Assembly (NCBI GenBank): GCA_964436865.1
Contig: CAYTFK010000033.1
Coordinates: 1 to 35,281 of the forward strand
Direction: 5' to 3'
DNA length: 35,281 bases
Source of the DNA: JAXGPP01 sp964436865
Lineage (GTDB): Bacteria; Planctomycetota; Planctomycetia; Pirellulales; Thermoguttaceae
A model generated the notes under the pieces. The model was not told where the DNA came from. It was given only the letters and a program-made list of their open reading frames with translations, and did no database searches. How positions within the stretch are numbered: position 1 is the first letter of the stretch; each line of letters starts with the position of its first letter. This document shows positions 6,942 through 16,637 of this stretch, piece after piece. A program made the position numbers and the translations under genes.

Positions 6942-9056
6942 TTATTTCTTGCCTTGCTTGCGGGCCTCGATATCACGCAGCACTTTGGGGATCTGTTGAA
7001 GCGTGGCTTCGTCTTTCGTCAGCGGCTGGATCCTCTTCAACGCCGCGGCCGCCTCGTCGGGATGGGACTGACTCAGCCCCTTGGCCAGCGTAAACACAGC
7101 CGGAAGAGCTGCGTCGGCAAGTTCCGCGTTTTCGGCGAGCGAAAGCAGCAGCGCGAGCGCCTCCGGCACGCGGACGGCCTCGAGTCGCGATATGATGAGC
7201 TTCTTGTCGTCAGTTCGTGTGGCCATTTTCAGGGCGCCATTGAGCATCTCGAAGGTCTGCTGCGGCGGGCGGTCGCTGGGCAACCCGATTACTCGGGCAT
7301 ACGCCCGCAGCGCCCAGATGCGGTACGACTCGACCTCGCTGTTCTTGGCGATCTCGAGAAGTTCGTCGGCTACCGAGGCATCAGGCCAGTTGGCCAGTGC
7401 CCGGTATCCCGCGTCGCGAACGGCAGGATCGTCGCTCTTCATTGCCTGGTGGACTCTGGCCAGCGCGCGCTCGCCGCCGATGCGAGCAAGCGTGGGCAGC
7501 AGCGTGGACTGGACATCGGGCCCTGCATCCTCCAGGGCCGCCAGCAGCGGCGCCGAACGTTCTGCCGGATCGGCGATTTGTTGGCAGCTCATCCACACCG
7601 CCCGGTCCGCCGCCTCGCGTTCTTCTCCGGGGGGCGTCTTGGACAGCAAAGCCACCAGGGCCGGCGCATCTTTCGCGGTTGACATGATCTCCAGCGCTCT
7701 GAAAGCCTCCTTCCGAGTCGACTCGGCCGGAGATCCGGCTGCGTGGAGCAGCGCGGGGACAAATGCCGGCGATCGTCGGGCCAGGGCGCAGCGGACGACC
7801 TCTGCGGACAACTCCGGCTGCTGGATCATCCAGGCACTCAACGCTTCGTTAGCGCCCGCGGCAGGCATCAGGCGGAGCGTCTCGAAAGCCGCGTTACGAA
7901 GCTGTGGATCCTCGGCTGTGGCAACCGTCGCTGCGAATGAGGGGACGTCGGCTGCAGTCGCCGAGGCCACCAGTGCCGCCAGGGCCGTGGTACGGACTTC
8001 GATGTTCGGGTCGGCGAGTGCGTGCAATGCGGCTTCGCGGACAGCCGCGTCGCGGCGATCCTTGAGACTGTGCAAGGCGGCAATCTTGCCGGCAGCCGGA
8101 AGCTGGTCGACCGCCGCAGCGACCACCTGAATCTGGTCCGGTTTGTCAAGTGCCACGACGCAATCAGCAGCCACGGCGCGCTTCCACGATTCCTCGGCCG
8201 CGAGGGCCGTGAGGATCATGTCCAGCGATTCGCCAGGCTTGGCGGCGATCAGGCAACGCAAGGCAGCCGCGCGGACGCGTTCCGCATCCGCATTGAGCAG
8301 CGACTGGCAAACGGTCGCCGCCGCGGCATGTTCACCGCGCCGGCAAAGCGTTTCGGCCGCATTGAGCTGGGCGTCAACGAGCGTCACGCGGAGGGGTTCC
8401 GGCGCCTTGGCGGAAAAAGCCTGAAGCACCTCGGCCGCGGAACCCGTCCCAATCCGTCCAAGGGCAACGAGCGTCGCTTTGCGGAGCCCCTCGTCCTCCT
8501 GATCAAGCAGCGGCGCCAGGACTGATACCGCTTCGGTGTCGGCGAGTCGCCCCAAAGAGATCACGATGCCCAGCTTCTGCGGCGTTTCCACCTTAGCCAG
8601 CATCTCTCGCAGCGACTGCCGGGCAGCAGGGCTCGCGATGCCTTCCAAGGCGTATCGGGCCATGTAGGCGTTGCGCGAAGTGGGCAGCAAGGCGGAGAGG
8701 GCGGGAACTGAAGCGTCGGTGCCGACAACAGCCAATTCGCGGCAGGTATAGTCCTTGGCCAGGTCGGTCGCGTCGCTCTGCAGAACGGCGACCAGACGGG
8801 ATTCGATGTCGGCGCGGACCATGTCATCATTCCGTGCGGCGGCCACTGCCTCGCGGATCGGGCGAAAAGGGGCGAGGTCTTGACCCAGCTCCAGCTTGCC
8901 CAAGACTGCAAAAGCGCCATCCAGGGCAGAGTTCTCCGCCTCTGCGGATATCGCCGGAGAGATGACAATCGCGACCCACAGCACAACTCCGGTGCAGAGC
9001 ACGGCCAGAAGCAGGGGCGATTTCGGGGCAGAGACGATCCGGGGGTGATTACACAT
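6942..9056 (-). CDS. Exported HEAT-repeat protein
   Basis: A 704-residue protein made almost entirely of alpha-helical HEAT-type repeats of about 30-37 residues from roughly residue 95 to 640. Recurring units read like 'VLAPLLDQEDEGLRKATLVALGRIG' in pattern: a leucine-rich helix, a short acidic turn, then an Ala-rich helix with a conserved Arg. The N-terminus has a long basic region and one hydrophobic segment (about 14-37, ending AISA), interpreted as a signal peptide. Proteins of this kind are scaffolds without catalytic residues. It is the first gene of the minus-strand unit with the oxidoreductase and ThuA fusion, and may organise or bind those enzymes or their substrate. No clear ribosome-binding site precedes ATG 9056, so the start is uncertain. 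Confidence 0.85.
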   Translation of the reverse strand: MCNHPRIVSAPKSPLLLAVLCTGVVLWVAIVISPAISAEAENSALDGAFAVLGKLELGQDLAPFRPIREAVAAARNDDMVRADIESRLVAVLQSDATDLAKDYTCRELAVVGTDASVPALSALLPTSRNAYMARYALEGIASPAARQSLREMLAKVETPQKLGIVISLGRLADTEAVSVLAPLLDQEDEGLRKATLVALGRIGTGSAAEVLQAFSAKAPEPLRVTLVDAQLNAAETLCRRGEHAAAATVCQSLLNADAERVRAAALRCLIAAKPGESLDMILTALAAEESWKRAVAADCVVALDKPDQIQVVAAAVDQLPAAGKIAALHSLKDRRDAAVREAALHALADPNIEVRTTALAALVASATAADVPSFAATVATAEDPQLRNAAFETLRLMPAAGANEALSAWMIQQPELSAEVVRCALARRSPAFVPALLHAAGSPAESTRKEAFRALEIMSTAKDAPALVALLSKTPPGEEREAADRAVWMSCQQIADPAERSAPLLAALEDAGPDVQSTLLPTLARIGGERALARVHQAMKSDDPAVRDAGYRALANWPDASVADELLEIAKNSEVESYRIWALRAYARVIGLPSDRPPQQTFEMLNGALKMATRTDDKKLIISRLEAVRVPEALALLLSLAENAELADAALPAVFTLAKGLSQSHPDEAAAALKRIQPLTKDEATLQQIPKVLRDIEARKQGKK

Positions 9057-9278
9057 GTCGTCGATGTCCGAAAGGAGGGAGTGTGAGGGCGGGATGCGGC
9101 GCGCTCTGGTGGGCGCTGGCCGAGGCAGGTTGGCTTGAGCCTAGTGGATGCGCCGCGCCATGTCAAGCGCGGGAAATCGAATGCCGCCAGCGTGGGTTAC
9201 GACCATAGCGTGGTTTGCCGGTGGCTTTTCTGGCGGGCACTGTGTATGGTGGTGTTGGCTCGATACGCGAACTTGCCT

Positions 9279-12200
9279 ATGAATTTACGCCGCTATTCCT
9301 CGCTCGCTTTCTTTGGAAGCACGGTGGCCGCGTGCTTGTGGCTGGGCCGCGCGATTGGCGGAGCGGAGACACCGATTGTCGCGCAGATGATCGTCGACGA
9401 TTGCTTCAGTGAGCCTCCGCCAGCTCCGCCTGAGACCGTCGATGGATTCACGGCGTACGGCGGCGCGTGGCTGGCCGAGGACGGTATATTGACCGGTCGC
9501 GGCGATGGTGGCGCAAAGCTCCTCTGCGATGGTCCGCCGCTCGCCGATGCAGAGATCTCTGCCGAAATTTATCTAACCGAGAACATGCAATGGTGCGGGC
9601 TCATCGCATGGGTCAGTGAACCGGCGATTGGGGCGGACCGGTTCCACGGATACGAGATCTCAGTGAATCCTGCGCGGCGGGAACTTCGGCTCGGGCTCCA
9701 TCGCAACAACTTCGAGTTGATTCGGGATGTTCCCTGCGAATTACCCGTGGGCGAATGGGTTGAACTATCGGTCTCGCGGCAGGGTGCTCGTGTTGAAGTC
9801 CGCGTCAACGGCAAGACAATGGTATCGCATGATGAAGGCGCGCAGCCGATGCCGCCGGGGCGAGCCGGATTCCGCGTCTGGCAGGGTGGCCTTTCATGCC
9901 GTAATTTTCGTATTGTCGCTGCGCAAACTGCCCGGCCGATCCCGTTGCGCTCGGTGGGAGCGGACGGTAACGATCCTCGGTACAACACGAGCGGTGCCTG
10001 GACTCCGCTGGCCAACAGCGGCCGGGCGGAGTTTCGATACCGAGACGGAGGGCAGTTCGGCGTCAACAAGTCGCAGGCCGTCGCTTTGCGCGGGGGAACG
10101 GGCAAGGCGGGCATTGCCTTCGCCGGCCGACAGGGCGAGGGGCTTGCCTTCGTCGCCGGCGAGCTTTATGAGGGCGCGGTGTGGGCACGGGCCGACCAGC
10201 CCATGGATCTCCAGGTTTCGGCGGAGACCGGCGATGGCGGTGTGCTGGCGACAAGCACGCTGGCGGTAGCGCCGGGAGACTGGCAACGGTTGCCGCTGGT
10301 ACTGATTCCCGCGGCCGACGAACCGAGCGGCCGATTGGTTGTGGCAATCACCACGCCGGGTGAAGTCCACCTGGAACGTGTCTCGCTTGCGCCGGCAGAT
10401 TGGGCCTGGCCGGAATCATTGTCCTTCAAACGGCTGCCGCCGATTCTCTTTCTTGCGAGACCGATGCTCGGCACGCCGCCCGCGGTCGGGTGCGACATCT
10501 GGGCTGCCAGCCCAACCGCGCCCGGAGCGGCAATCTGCGTAATCGAACCGCAACGACCGACGGCAGCGCCTAAGGTAGTCTTCAAGGACCCCGCCGGTTC
10601 AATCTATGACATCAACCTCTCGATGGACGCACAAACGGTCTTTTTCTCCTATCGCCGTGAGGGAGAGAAACACTGGCACCTCTGGCGGATCGGTGTGGAT
10701 GGAGAAGATCTACGACAGATTACCGACGGTCCATTCTACGACATCAGTCCTTGTGAACTGCCTGACGGAGATCTGGTATTCGTTTCCACGCGGCGATTCG
10801 GACACACGGTGTGCCAGCCCGGCCCGGCGTCGAACCTCTACCGCGTTTCGCGCGATGGGGGACGGCCGAAGTGCCTCAGCATGAACACGCTTTCCGACAC
10901 GACGCCGCAAATCCTGCCCGACGGCCGCGTGCTCTTCATGCGTTGGGAGTATGTGGACCGCGATTTGACCTACCGACAGAGCCTGTGGACTCAGAATCCA
11001 GACGGCACAGCGTATCAACTCTACTTCGGCAACACGCTTCGCGATCCGGCGACTCTCTGGCAAGCAAGGCCCGTTCCGGCGGCAGAAGGCCGGGTATTGG
11101 CGACATTCGCGCCGCACCACGGATACCCTCATGGCGCGATCGGATGGATCGAGCGACAGCACGGTCCTGAAACGCCTCGCGGCGTGGGGTACAACTGGAT
11201 TACCCAAGAGTTCCCCACAATCGGCGATCAGTCGCACGTCTGGTCGTACCGCGACCCGTTTCCGCTGGATGCGGAGACGTTTCTGTGCTCGTATGCCGGT
11301 TCTTTACAGCGATTCCGCATCTGGCTCCATGATACCCGCGACCGGAAACGGGTGGTCTTCGAGCATCCGGAGTGGCATTGCTTTTTCCCGATCGCTTTGA
11401 GGCCCGTGCCTCGACCGCCCCGGATAGCCCCGCGCGCACCGGCTGCCGATCGTCAACTGCCCGACCTTCCGGAAGAGCATCCGGCAGTCAATCCGCCGAT
11501 GGGAACCTGCATGTTGATCGACGTTTACCGGGGGCTTGAGCCGACAATCGAACGGGGGCAGGTGAAGTCGTTGCGGATCATGGAACAGGTGCGAAAGACG
11601 GAAGATATTCCGGTGACGCCCCACGTGGTCGACTTCGGTCCGCGTGCCTACGACCAATCGCCCTTGATGAGTTACGGCACCTACTATGCGAAGCGTTGCT
11701 GGGGGTCGGTGCCGGTCGAGGAGGACGGCTCCGCGCACTTCAGGCTGCCGGCACTGCGCGAAGTGTATCTGCAAGCGTGTGACGCCGCCGGGCGGGAGTT
11801 GCAGCGCATGACGTCGGCCTTGCAGGTGATGCCGGGCGAAGTGATCGGTTGCGTAGGATGCCACGAGAACCGGGGCTCAACGCCGCCTTTCGGGCGCGAA
11901 ATGCCGCTCGCGGCGCGTCGCAGGCCTTCCATTCCGCAGAAGCCCGACTGGGCACCGGACGGGATCATTGACTTCGTCACGGTGGTGCAGCCGGTGCTCG
12001 ACAAGCATTGCACTCGTTGCCACCACGGCGCCGATCCGGATGGCGGGTGTGACCTCAGCGGCGACAAGACGCGATTGTTCAACATGGCCTACGACAATCT
12101 GCTGGGCCGCAGCCGCTCGTATCGGCAGCACAAGATGGATACCGGTGAGATGCTCCCGGAGGAGGCCGCCAAAGGCAAACCGCTGGTCCACTTCTACTGG

Positions 12201-12782
12201 TTGCTCAAGACACCCACCGCGGTGAGTCAGCCCCTGTGGGCCGGCAGCCATGCAAGTCGTTTGACCGAGCTGATCGAGTCGGAACACGCGGGGGCGGCGC
12301 TTTCGCGGGAAGATCGCGAACGACTCTACACGTGGATCGACGCCGACGTGCCATACTATGGGACGTACGCCACGAGCCGCGCGAAATGCGGCGGAAAACG
12401 CGATCTCTGCCAGAATCCCGAAACGGGAGAGCCGGAGGGCTGGTTCGCCCGCGGATTCATGCCGGTTTACGTGCGGCGCTGCGCCTCTTGCCACGGGGAA
12501 TTCCCGGGGACGCGGCTGGTTACGTGCTGGGACGGCCAGACGGCGTGGATCAACTTCAGCCATCCGGAGTGGAGCGCGGCCCTGACAGCTCATCTGCCCG
12601 GAAACTCCGGCGGCCGCAACATCGATCGGACAGCGGATGGAAAGGCGATCCCGATGTTCGCCGGCACGGCCGATCCGGACTATCGGGCGATGCTCGCGGC
12701 GATCGACGAGGGAAGCCGCCGCGCCCAGCAAACCCCGGGCCCCGACATGCCCGGCTATCAAGGACGCCGGCGCGAACCGTAA
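9279..12782 (+). CDS. HzsA-related exported protein: LamG-like, carbohydrate-binding-like, PD40 propeller and cytochrome c modules
   Basis: A very large secreted protein, 1167 residues from the chosen start. A signal peptide lies at 1-30. Residues about 35-215 resemble a LamG/DUF1080-type beta-sandwich and about 240-380 a carbohydrate-binding jelly roll. Residues about 400-760 contain PD40/TolB-like propeller blades (LSMDAQTVFFSYRREG, LPDGRVLFMRWEY). A segment before residue 860 (VPVEEDGSAHFRLPA, then VMPGEVIGCVGCHE) matches the region shared with the hydrazine synthase alpha subunit. Three CxxCH haem motifs are present at residues 858-862, 911-915 and 1068-1072. The frame is open back to 9135, but ATG 9279 gives the cleanest signal peptide; 9246 is an alternative, and neither has a good ribosome-binding site. 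It diverges from the HEAT operon and is followed 46 bases later by the GDPD gene. Its enzymatic role is unknown; it does not by itself indicate anammox. Confidence 0.85.
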   Translation: MNLRRYSSLAFFGSTVAACLWLGRAIGGAETPIVAQMIVDDCFSEPPPAPPETVDGFTAYGGAWLAEDGILTGRGDGGAKLLCDGPPLADAEISAEIYLTENMQWCGLIAWVSEPAIGADRFHGYEISVNPARRELRLGLHRNNFELIRDVPCELPVGEWVELSVSRQGARVEVRVNGKTMVSHDEGAQPMPPGRAGFRVWQGGLSCRNFRIVAAQTARPIPLRSVGADGNDPRYNTSGAWTPLANSGRAEFRYRDGGQFGVNKSQAVALRGGTGKAGIAFAGRQGEGLAFVAGELYEGAVWARADQPMDLQVSAETGDGGVLATSTLAVAPGDWQRLPLVLIPAADEPSGRLVVAITTPGEVHLERVSLAPADWAWPESLSFKRLPPILFLARPMLGTPPAVGCDIWAASPTAPGAAICVIEPQRPTAAPKVVFKDPAGSIYDINLSMDAQTVFFSYRREGEKHWHLWRIGVDGEDLRQITDGPFYDISPCELPDGDLVFVSTRRFGHTVCQPGPASNLYRVSRDGGRPKCLSMNTLSDTTPQILPDGRVLFMRWEYVDRDLTYRQSLWTQNPDGTAYQLYFGNTLRDPATLWQARPVPAAEGRVLATFAPHHGYPHGAIGWIERQHGPETPRGVGYNWITQEFPTIGDQSHVWSYRDPFPLDAETFLCSYAGSLQRFRIWLHDTRDRKRVVFEHPEWHCFFPIALRPVPRPPRIAPRAPAADRQLPDLPEEHPAVNPPMGTCMLIDVYRGLEPTIERGQVKSLRIMEQVRKTEDIPVTPHVVDFGPRAYDQSPLMSYGTYYAKRCWGSVPVEEDGSAHFRLPALREVYLQACDAAGRELQRMTSALQVMPGEVIGCVGCHENRGSTPPFGREMPLAARRRPSIPQKPDWAPDGIIDFVTVVQPVLDKHCTRCHHGADPDGGCDLSGDKTRLFNMAYDNLLGRSRSYRQHKMDTGEMLPEEAAKGKPLVHFYWLLKTPTAVSQPLWAGSHASRLTELIESEHAGAALSREDRERLYTWIDADVPYYGTYATSRAKCGGKRDLCQNPETGEPEGWFARGFMPVYVRRCASCHGEFPGTRLVTCWDGQTAWINFSHPEWSAALTAHLPGNSGGRNIDRTADGKAIPMFAGTADPDYRAMLAAIDEGSRRAQQTPGPDMPGYQGRRREP

Positions 12783-12828
12783 GGCGGCGACGAGCAGATA
12801 AATCGGAGTTGTACGACGAGGTGAATCG

Positions 12829-14421
12829 ATGAGACGTGGCCCGCTCCTGATCGTATCAGTCGTCCTCCTGAGTACCCGCGTCGCCGTTGGGGCCGCTCCT
12901 GCGGATACGTTTCTTCGCAATGGCGTTACCGCACATCGAGGAAACTCGGGAGAGTACCCGGAAAACACCCTCGCAGCATTTCGCAGCGCGATCGACCTAG
13001 GGGTGGATTGGATCGAGTTGGACGTTTTCCGCACGCGAGACGGCAAACTCGTGGTGATTCACGACCGGACAACCGGCCGGGTTGGCGACAAGGATCTGGT
13101 CGTGCCCGAGTCGACGTACGCCGAATTGCTGGCTGTGGATGTGGCAACGGCGTTTCGCCGAGAACGCGGCATGTCGCTTGAGGATTGCCCGAAGCACTCG
13201 ATCCCGACGCTGGAAGAGGTCTTTGCACTCGTGCTCAAGCAGAACCGCACTCGAGTTTCGATTCAGCCGAAGATGGATTGCGTGGCCGACGCGGTGGGAC
13301 TCGTGAAGCGATTCGAGGCCGAGAAATGGGTCGGATTCAACGACGGAAGTCTTGAGTATATGGCTGAGGTGAAGGAATTGGCTCCTGAACTGACAGTATT
13401 CTGGGACCGGAGCCAGGCTGACATCGATCGAGACATCGGCATCGCCAGGGAGCATGGTTTTGAGTCCCTCGTCCTGCACAGCAGCCTGGTGAGAGGGGAC
13501 AACGTCGCGGCGATTCACAAAGCGCACCTGGAAGCGGGCGCTTGGACGGTGAACGACGAAAGCGCGATGGAACGGTTCCTGGACATGGGCATTGACCGGA
13601 TCTATACCGACTATCCCCGGCGGCTGCTGGCTGTGAAGACTCGGCGAACAGGATTCGGGTCGGCACAGTGCGAGGGGGCATACCCGCGGCACTTGCAGGG
13701 CATTTGCGTCAGCCCGACAGGAGCCATCTACTGGTCGTTCACCGACGTGCTCGTGAAATCGGATGCGAAAGGCACCGTGCTAAAGTCAGTGCCGGTGGCC
13801 AATCATCACGGAGATCTCTGTCACCACGACGGGAAGGTGTACGTGGCGGTCAACCTGGGGAAGTTCAATGATCCGCAGGGAAACTCCGACTCGTGGGTCT
13901 ACGTGTACGACGCCGATAGCCTGGCGGAAGTTGCCCGGCATGCGGTGCCGGAGGCCTTATACGGCGCCGGAGGCATGGGTTACCGCGACGGCCGATTCGT
14001 GATCGTGGGCGGGCTGCCGCCGGGGATTGAAGAGAACTACGTCTTTGAGTACGACGAGGACTTCCGCTTCGTGCGCAAGCACATCGTGGCGAGCGGCTAC
14101 ACGTTGATGGGCATTCAGACGGCGGCGTTCGCCGACGGCTGCTGGTGGTTTGGCTGCTACGGCAAACCGCAGGTACTGCTCAAGACCGATGAGTCGTTCA
14201 AGTTCCTTGGTCGCTATGAGTTCGACTGCTCGCTGGGAATCACCGGCCTGCAAGCTGGCCGATTCCTCGTTGCCAGAGGCTCGTGCGAGCCGCAAAAAGG
14301 CTGCACGGGAAAGGTCTCCATCGCGCGCGCCGACGCCGCGGCGGGGCTGGTTGTTGAGAAAGTCAGCTCCACAGATCCTTCGTCTGCCGGCGCACGTCCT
14401 GGCTATCAATCTCCGCCGTGA
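12829..14421 (+). CDS. Exported glycerophosphodiester phosphodiesterase with C-terminal propeller-like domain
   Basis: A 530-residue secreted protein with a signal peptide (1-22). Residues about 32-265 are a GDPD domain, which hydrolyses glycerophosphodiesters to glycerol-3-phosphate and an alcohol. The catalytic signature is complete: His36-Arg37 in AHRG, Glu45 in PENT, Glu63 and Asp65 in ELDV, and His78-Asp79 in VIHDRTT. The domain end IDRIYTDYPRRL is also typical. Residues about 280-510 form repeated beta-rich units (GICVSPTGAIYWSF, GKVYVAVNLGKF), probably a beta-propeller, which GDPD enzymes do not usually carry. The ATG has a GAGGTG site at 12818-12823 and follows the HzsA-related gene by 46 bases, suggesting an operon. 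The last 59 bases overlap the convergent helicase gene. Confidence 0.9.
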   Translation: MRRGPLLIVSVVLLSTRVAVGAAPADTFLRNGVTAHRGNSGEYPENTLAAFRSAIDLGVDWIELDVFRTRDGKLVVIHDRTTGRVGDKDLVVPESTYAELLAVDVATAFRRERGMSLEDCPKHSIPTLEEVFALVLKQNRTRVSIQPKMDCVADAVGLVKRFEAEKWVGFNDGSLEYMAEVKELAPELTVFWDRSQADIDRDIGIAREHGFESLVLHSSLVRGDNVAAIHKAHLEAGAWTVNDESAMERFLDMGIDRIYTDYPRRLLAVKTRRTGFGSAQCEGAYPRHLQGICVSPTGAIYWSFTDVLVKSDAKGTVLKSVPVANHHGDLCHHDGKVYVAVNLGKFNDPQGNSDSWVYVYDADSLAEVARHAVPEALYGAGGMGYRDGRFVIVGGLPPGIEENYVFEYDEDFRFVRKHIVASGYTLMGIQTAAFADGCWWFGCYGKPQVLLKTDESFKFLGRYEFDCSLGITGLQAGRFLVARGSCEPQKGCTGKVSIARADAAAGLVVEKVSSTDPSSAGARPGYQSPP

Positions 14422-16432
14422 TTTCGGGCGGCGATAGATTCTCGTCCGACGCACTCCACGGCGCTCGACTGACAGCGCGGTGGAAACAACTGACTGTCTC
14501 CGGGGCCAGGAACCGGGTGAGCTGCGAGAAGCCGTGGGAGCTGTTCAAGCTGCTCGGATAACGATAGTAGCGCAGCGGCCAGCAGACGTAGAGCCATGTC
14601 TTCGCGCGTGTGAGCGCCACGTAGAACAGCCGCCGCTCCTCCTCGATTTCCGCAGAGCTGCCCGTGGACATGTCGGACGGAATATTGCCGTCTGAGGCGT
14701 GAATGACATAGACCACGTCCCACTCGAGCCCTTTTGCCGAGTGGATGGTGCTCAGCACGAGGTAGTCTTCGTCGAGCACGGGCGGCCCGGCAAGGTCTTG
14801 GGTCGACGACGGCGGATCGAGCGTGATTTCGGCCAGCATCGTCTGGCGGTCGTGGTATCGCACGGCGACGTGTTCGAGCTGCTCGAGATCGCGCGCTCGC
14901 GGGACGGGGTGGTCGTAAAGCTGGTCGAGCAAGGGCGAGTAGAATTTCCGCACGGCGCTCACCTGGCTCGGCAGGTCCTTGGACGTACGGTTCAAACCGT
15001 AAAGCAAAGCTACTAATTGCGGCCAGAGGGTGGCGGCGGCCGCGGGCGGGCGCCAATCGTTCCACACCGTGAAGTCACCCCCCGCCTCGATCAACACCTG
15101 CATGAGCTGGCGCGCTTTCGCCTGCCCGATGCCCGGCAGCAGCGGCAGCACTCGCGTGCCCGCAACGACGTCATTCGGATTTTCGGCGAGCCGCAGGAAA
15201 GCCAGCAGGTCCTTGATGTGGGCCGTCTCGATGAACTTCAGTCCGCCATACTTGTGGAACGGGACGCCGCGCCTGGAGAGTTCGGCTTCCAGCAGGATGC
15301 TGTGGTGCGAGGCTCGAAACAACACCGCCTGCCGCCGCAGGTCAATACCTGCCTCGCGGTGCTCAAGTATTGTCCGGGCGACGTATTCCGTCTGATCATC
15401 CTCGTCTTCACAACTCACCAGGATGGGTGTCTGGCCATCGCTTCGCGTCGACCAGAGGTTCTTCGTGAACCGCTCCGGTGCCCGGCTGATGACGGCGTTG
15501 GTGGCTGAGAGGATTGGCTGGCTGCTGCGGTAGTTTTGCTCCAGCGTCACCACCTTCGTATTGGGATAGACCTGGGGAAAATCGAGGATATTCCGCACCG
15601 TGGCTGCCCGGAACGAATAGATCGCCTGGGCATCGTCGCCGACCACGGTCAGACCGCGGCCCGTAGGGGAGAGTCGGCAGAGGATCTCTGCCTGCAACGT
15701 ATTGGTGTCCTGATACTCGTCGACAAGCACGCACTCGAATTGTTTCCGCACCGCATCACCGGCGGTGGCGTCGCCAAGCATCGCATGCCAGTAGAGCAGC
15801 AGATCGTCGTAATCGAGGACGGCCGCGGCTTCCTTGCGGTCGACGTAGGCGTCGAACAGCCGCCCCAATTCTTCACCCCACTCCAGGCACCAGGGAAAAA
15901 TGCTGGCCAGGGCGGTATTGAGTTTCTGGCGGGCGTTGACGCAGTGGCTGTAGATCGCCATGCAGGTTCCCTTCTTGGGGAACCGGCGGTCGTTTTTTGC
16001 CAGGCCAAGATCGGTGCGGATGACGTTGAGGAAATCCTCGGAGTCGCTGCGGTCGTGGATGGTGAAGTCGGCCTTCAGGCCAATCGCCTCCCCGAAGCGC
16101 CGCAGCAGCCGAGCGGCCACGGCATGGAATGTGCCGCCCCAGATCCTGCTTGCGCCGAGATTCCCAGTGGGCCCCGAAGTCTCGCGAAGCTGCGAAAGTA
16201 CGCCGTCCACGCGGCGGATCATCTCGGCGGCAGCCCGCCGGGTAAAGGTCAGCAGAAGGATGCGACCCGGATCGACGCCCGACACGATCAACCACGCTAC
16301 GCGATGTACCAGGGTGGCCGTCTTGCCGGTTCCAGCGCCGGCTACCACTAGGAGGGGTTCCATTCCATGGCGCACCGCTTCCCGCTGCTGCGGATTCAGA
16401 TGGGCAAACAGTTCTTCGAGGTCGGCATCCAT
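14363..16432 (-). CDS. UvrD/PcrA/Rep-family ATP-dependent DNA helicase
   Basis: A 689-residue superfamily IA 3'-5' DNA helicase that unwinds duplexes in repair and replication restart. All motifs are visible: Q-motif LNPQQREAV (12-20), Walker A AGAGTGKT (31-38), Ia LTFTRRAA, II VLVDEYQDTN (DEYQD 238-242), III VVGDDAQAIYSFR, IV LEQNYRSS, V VLSTIHSAKGLEWDVVYV and VI EERRLFYVALTRAK. The final 50 residues are not conserved. Family members are usually 650-750 residues, so this is full length. I do not separate UvrD, PcrA and Rep by eye. Its 3' end runs into the convergent GDPD gene by 59 bases. It diverges from the small membrane-protein gene with about 205 bases between starts. Confidence 0.93.
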   Translation of the reverse strand: MDADLEELFAHLNPQQREAVRHGMEPLLVVAGAGTGKTATLVHRVAWLIVSGVDPGRILLLTFTRRAAAEMIRRVDGVLSQLRETSGPTGNLGASRIWGGTFHAVAARLLRRFGEAIGLKADFTIHDRSDSEDFLNVIRTDLGLAKNDRRFPKKGTCMAIYSHCVNARQKLNTALASIFPWCLEWGEELGRLFDAYVDRKEAAAVLDYDDLLLYWHAMLGDATAGDAVRKQFECVLVDEYQDTNTLQAEILCRLSPTGRGLTVVGDDAQAIYSFRAATVRNILDFPQVYPNTKVVTLEQNYRSSQPILSATNAVISRAPERFTKNLWSTRSDGQTPILVSCEDEDDQTEYVARTILEHREAGIDLRRQAVLFRASHHSILLEAELSRRGVPFHKYGGLKFIETAHIKDLLAFLRLAENPNDVVAGTRVLPLLPGIGQAKARQLMQVLIEAGGDFTVWNDWRPPAAAATLWPQLVALLYGLNRTSKDLPSQVSAVRKFYSPLLDQLYDHPVPRARDLEQLEHVAVRYHDRQTMLAEITLDPPSSTQDLAGPPVLDEDYLVLSTIHSAKGLEWDVVYVIHASDGNIPSDMSTGSSAEIEEERRLFYVALTRAKTWLYVCWPLRYYRYPSSLNSSHGFSQLTRFLAPETVSCFHRAVSRAPWSASDENLSPPEITAEIDSQDVRRQTKDLWS

Positions 16433-16637
16433 GGCGAGGTCTATCGTCGCAGTTTACACCACGAACGGCGGAGCGAGAATGCCCGGACTTCCAGCGACCG
16501 GGTGTCGGTAGATCCGCGGCAGACTGACGCGGTTCTGGCAGATCAGAGGGAAATTCGGGTCTCGCACTGCCTTGGCCCTTGATTTGCGTGAAATCGGCCG
16601 GTTCTTCCCACCCGATTGGCCCATTTGGAGGAGTGCC

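Noticed and set aside
7081..8130. A 349-codon Ser/Ala-rich plus-strand frame opposite the HEAT gene
   Set aside because: Its composition is that of an antisense shadow of Ala/Leu-rich codons, with no domain.
9279..12782. Evidence for anammox from the HzsA-like protein
   Set aside because: HzsA-related PD40 proteins are widespread in non-anammox planctomycetes, and no other anammox gene is present.
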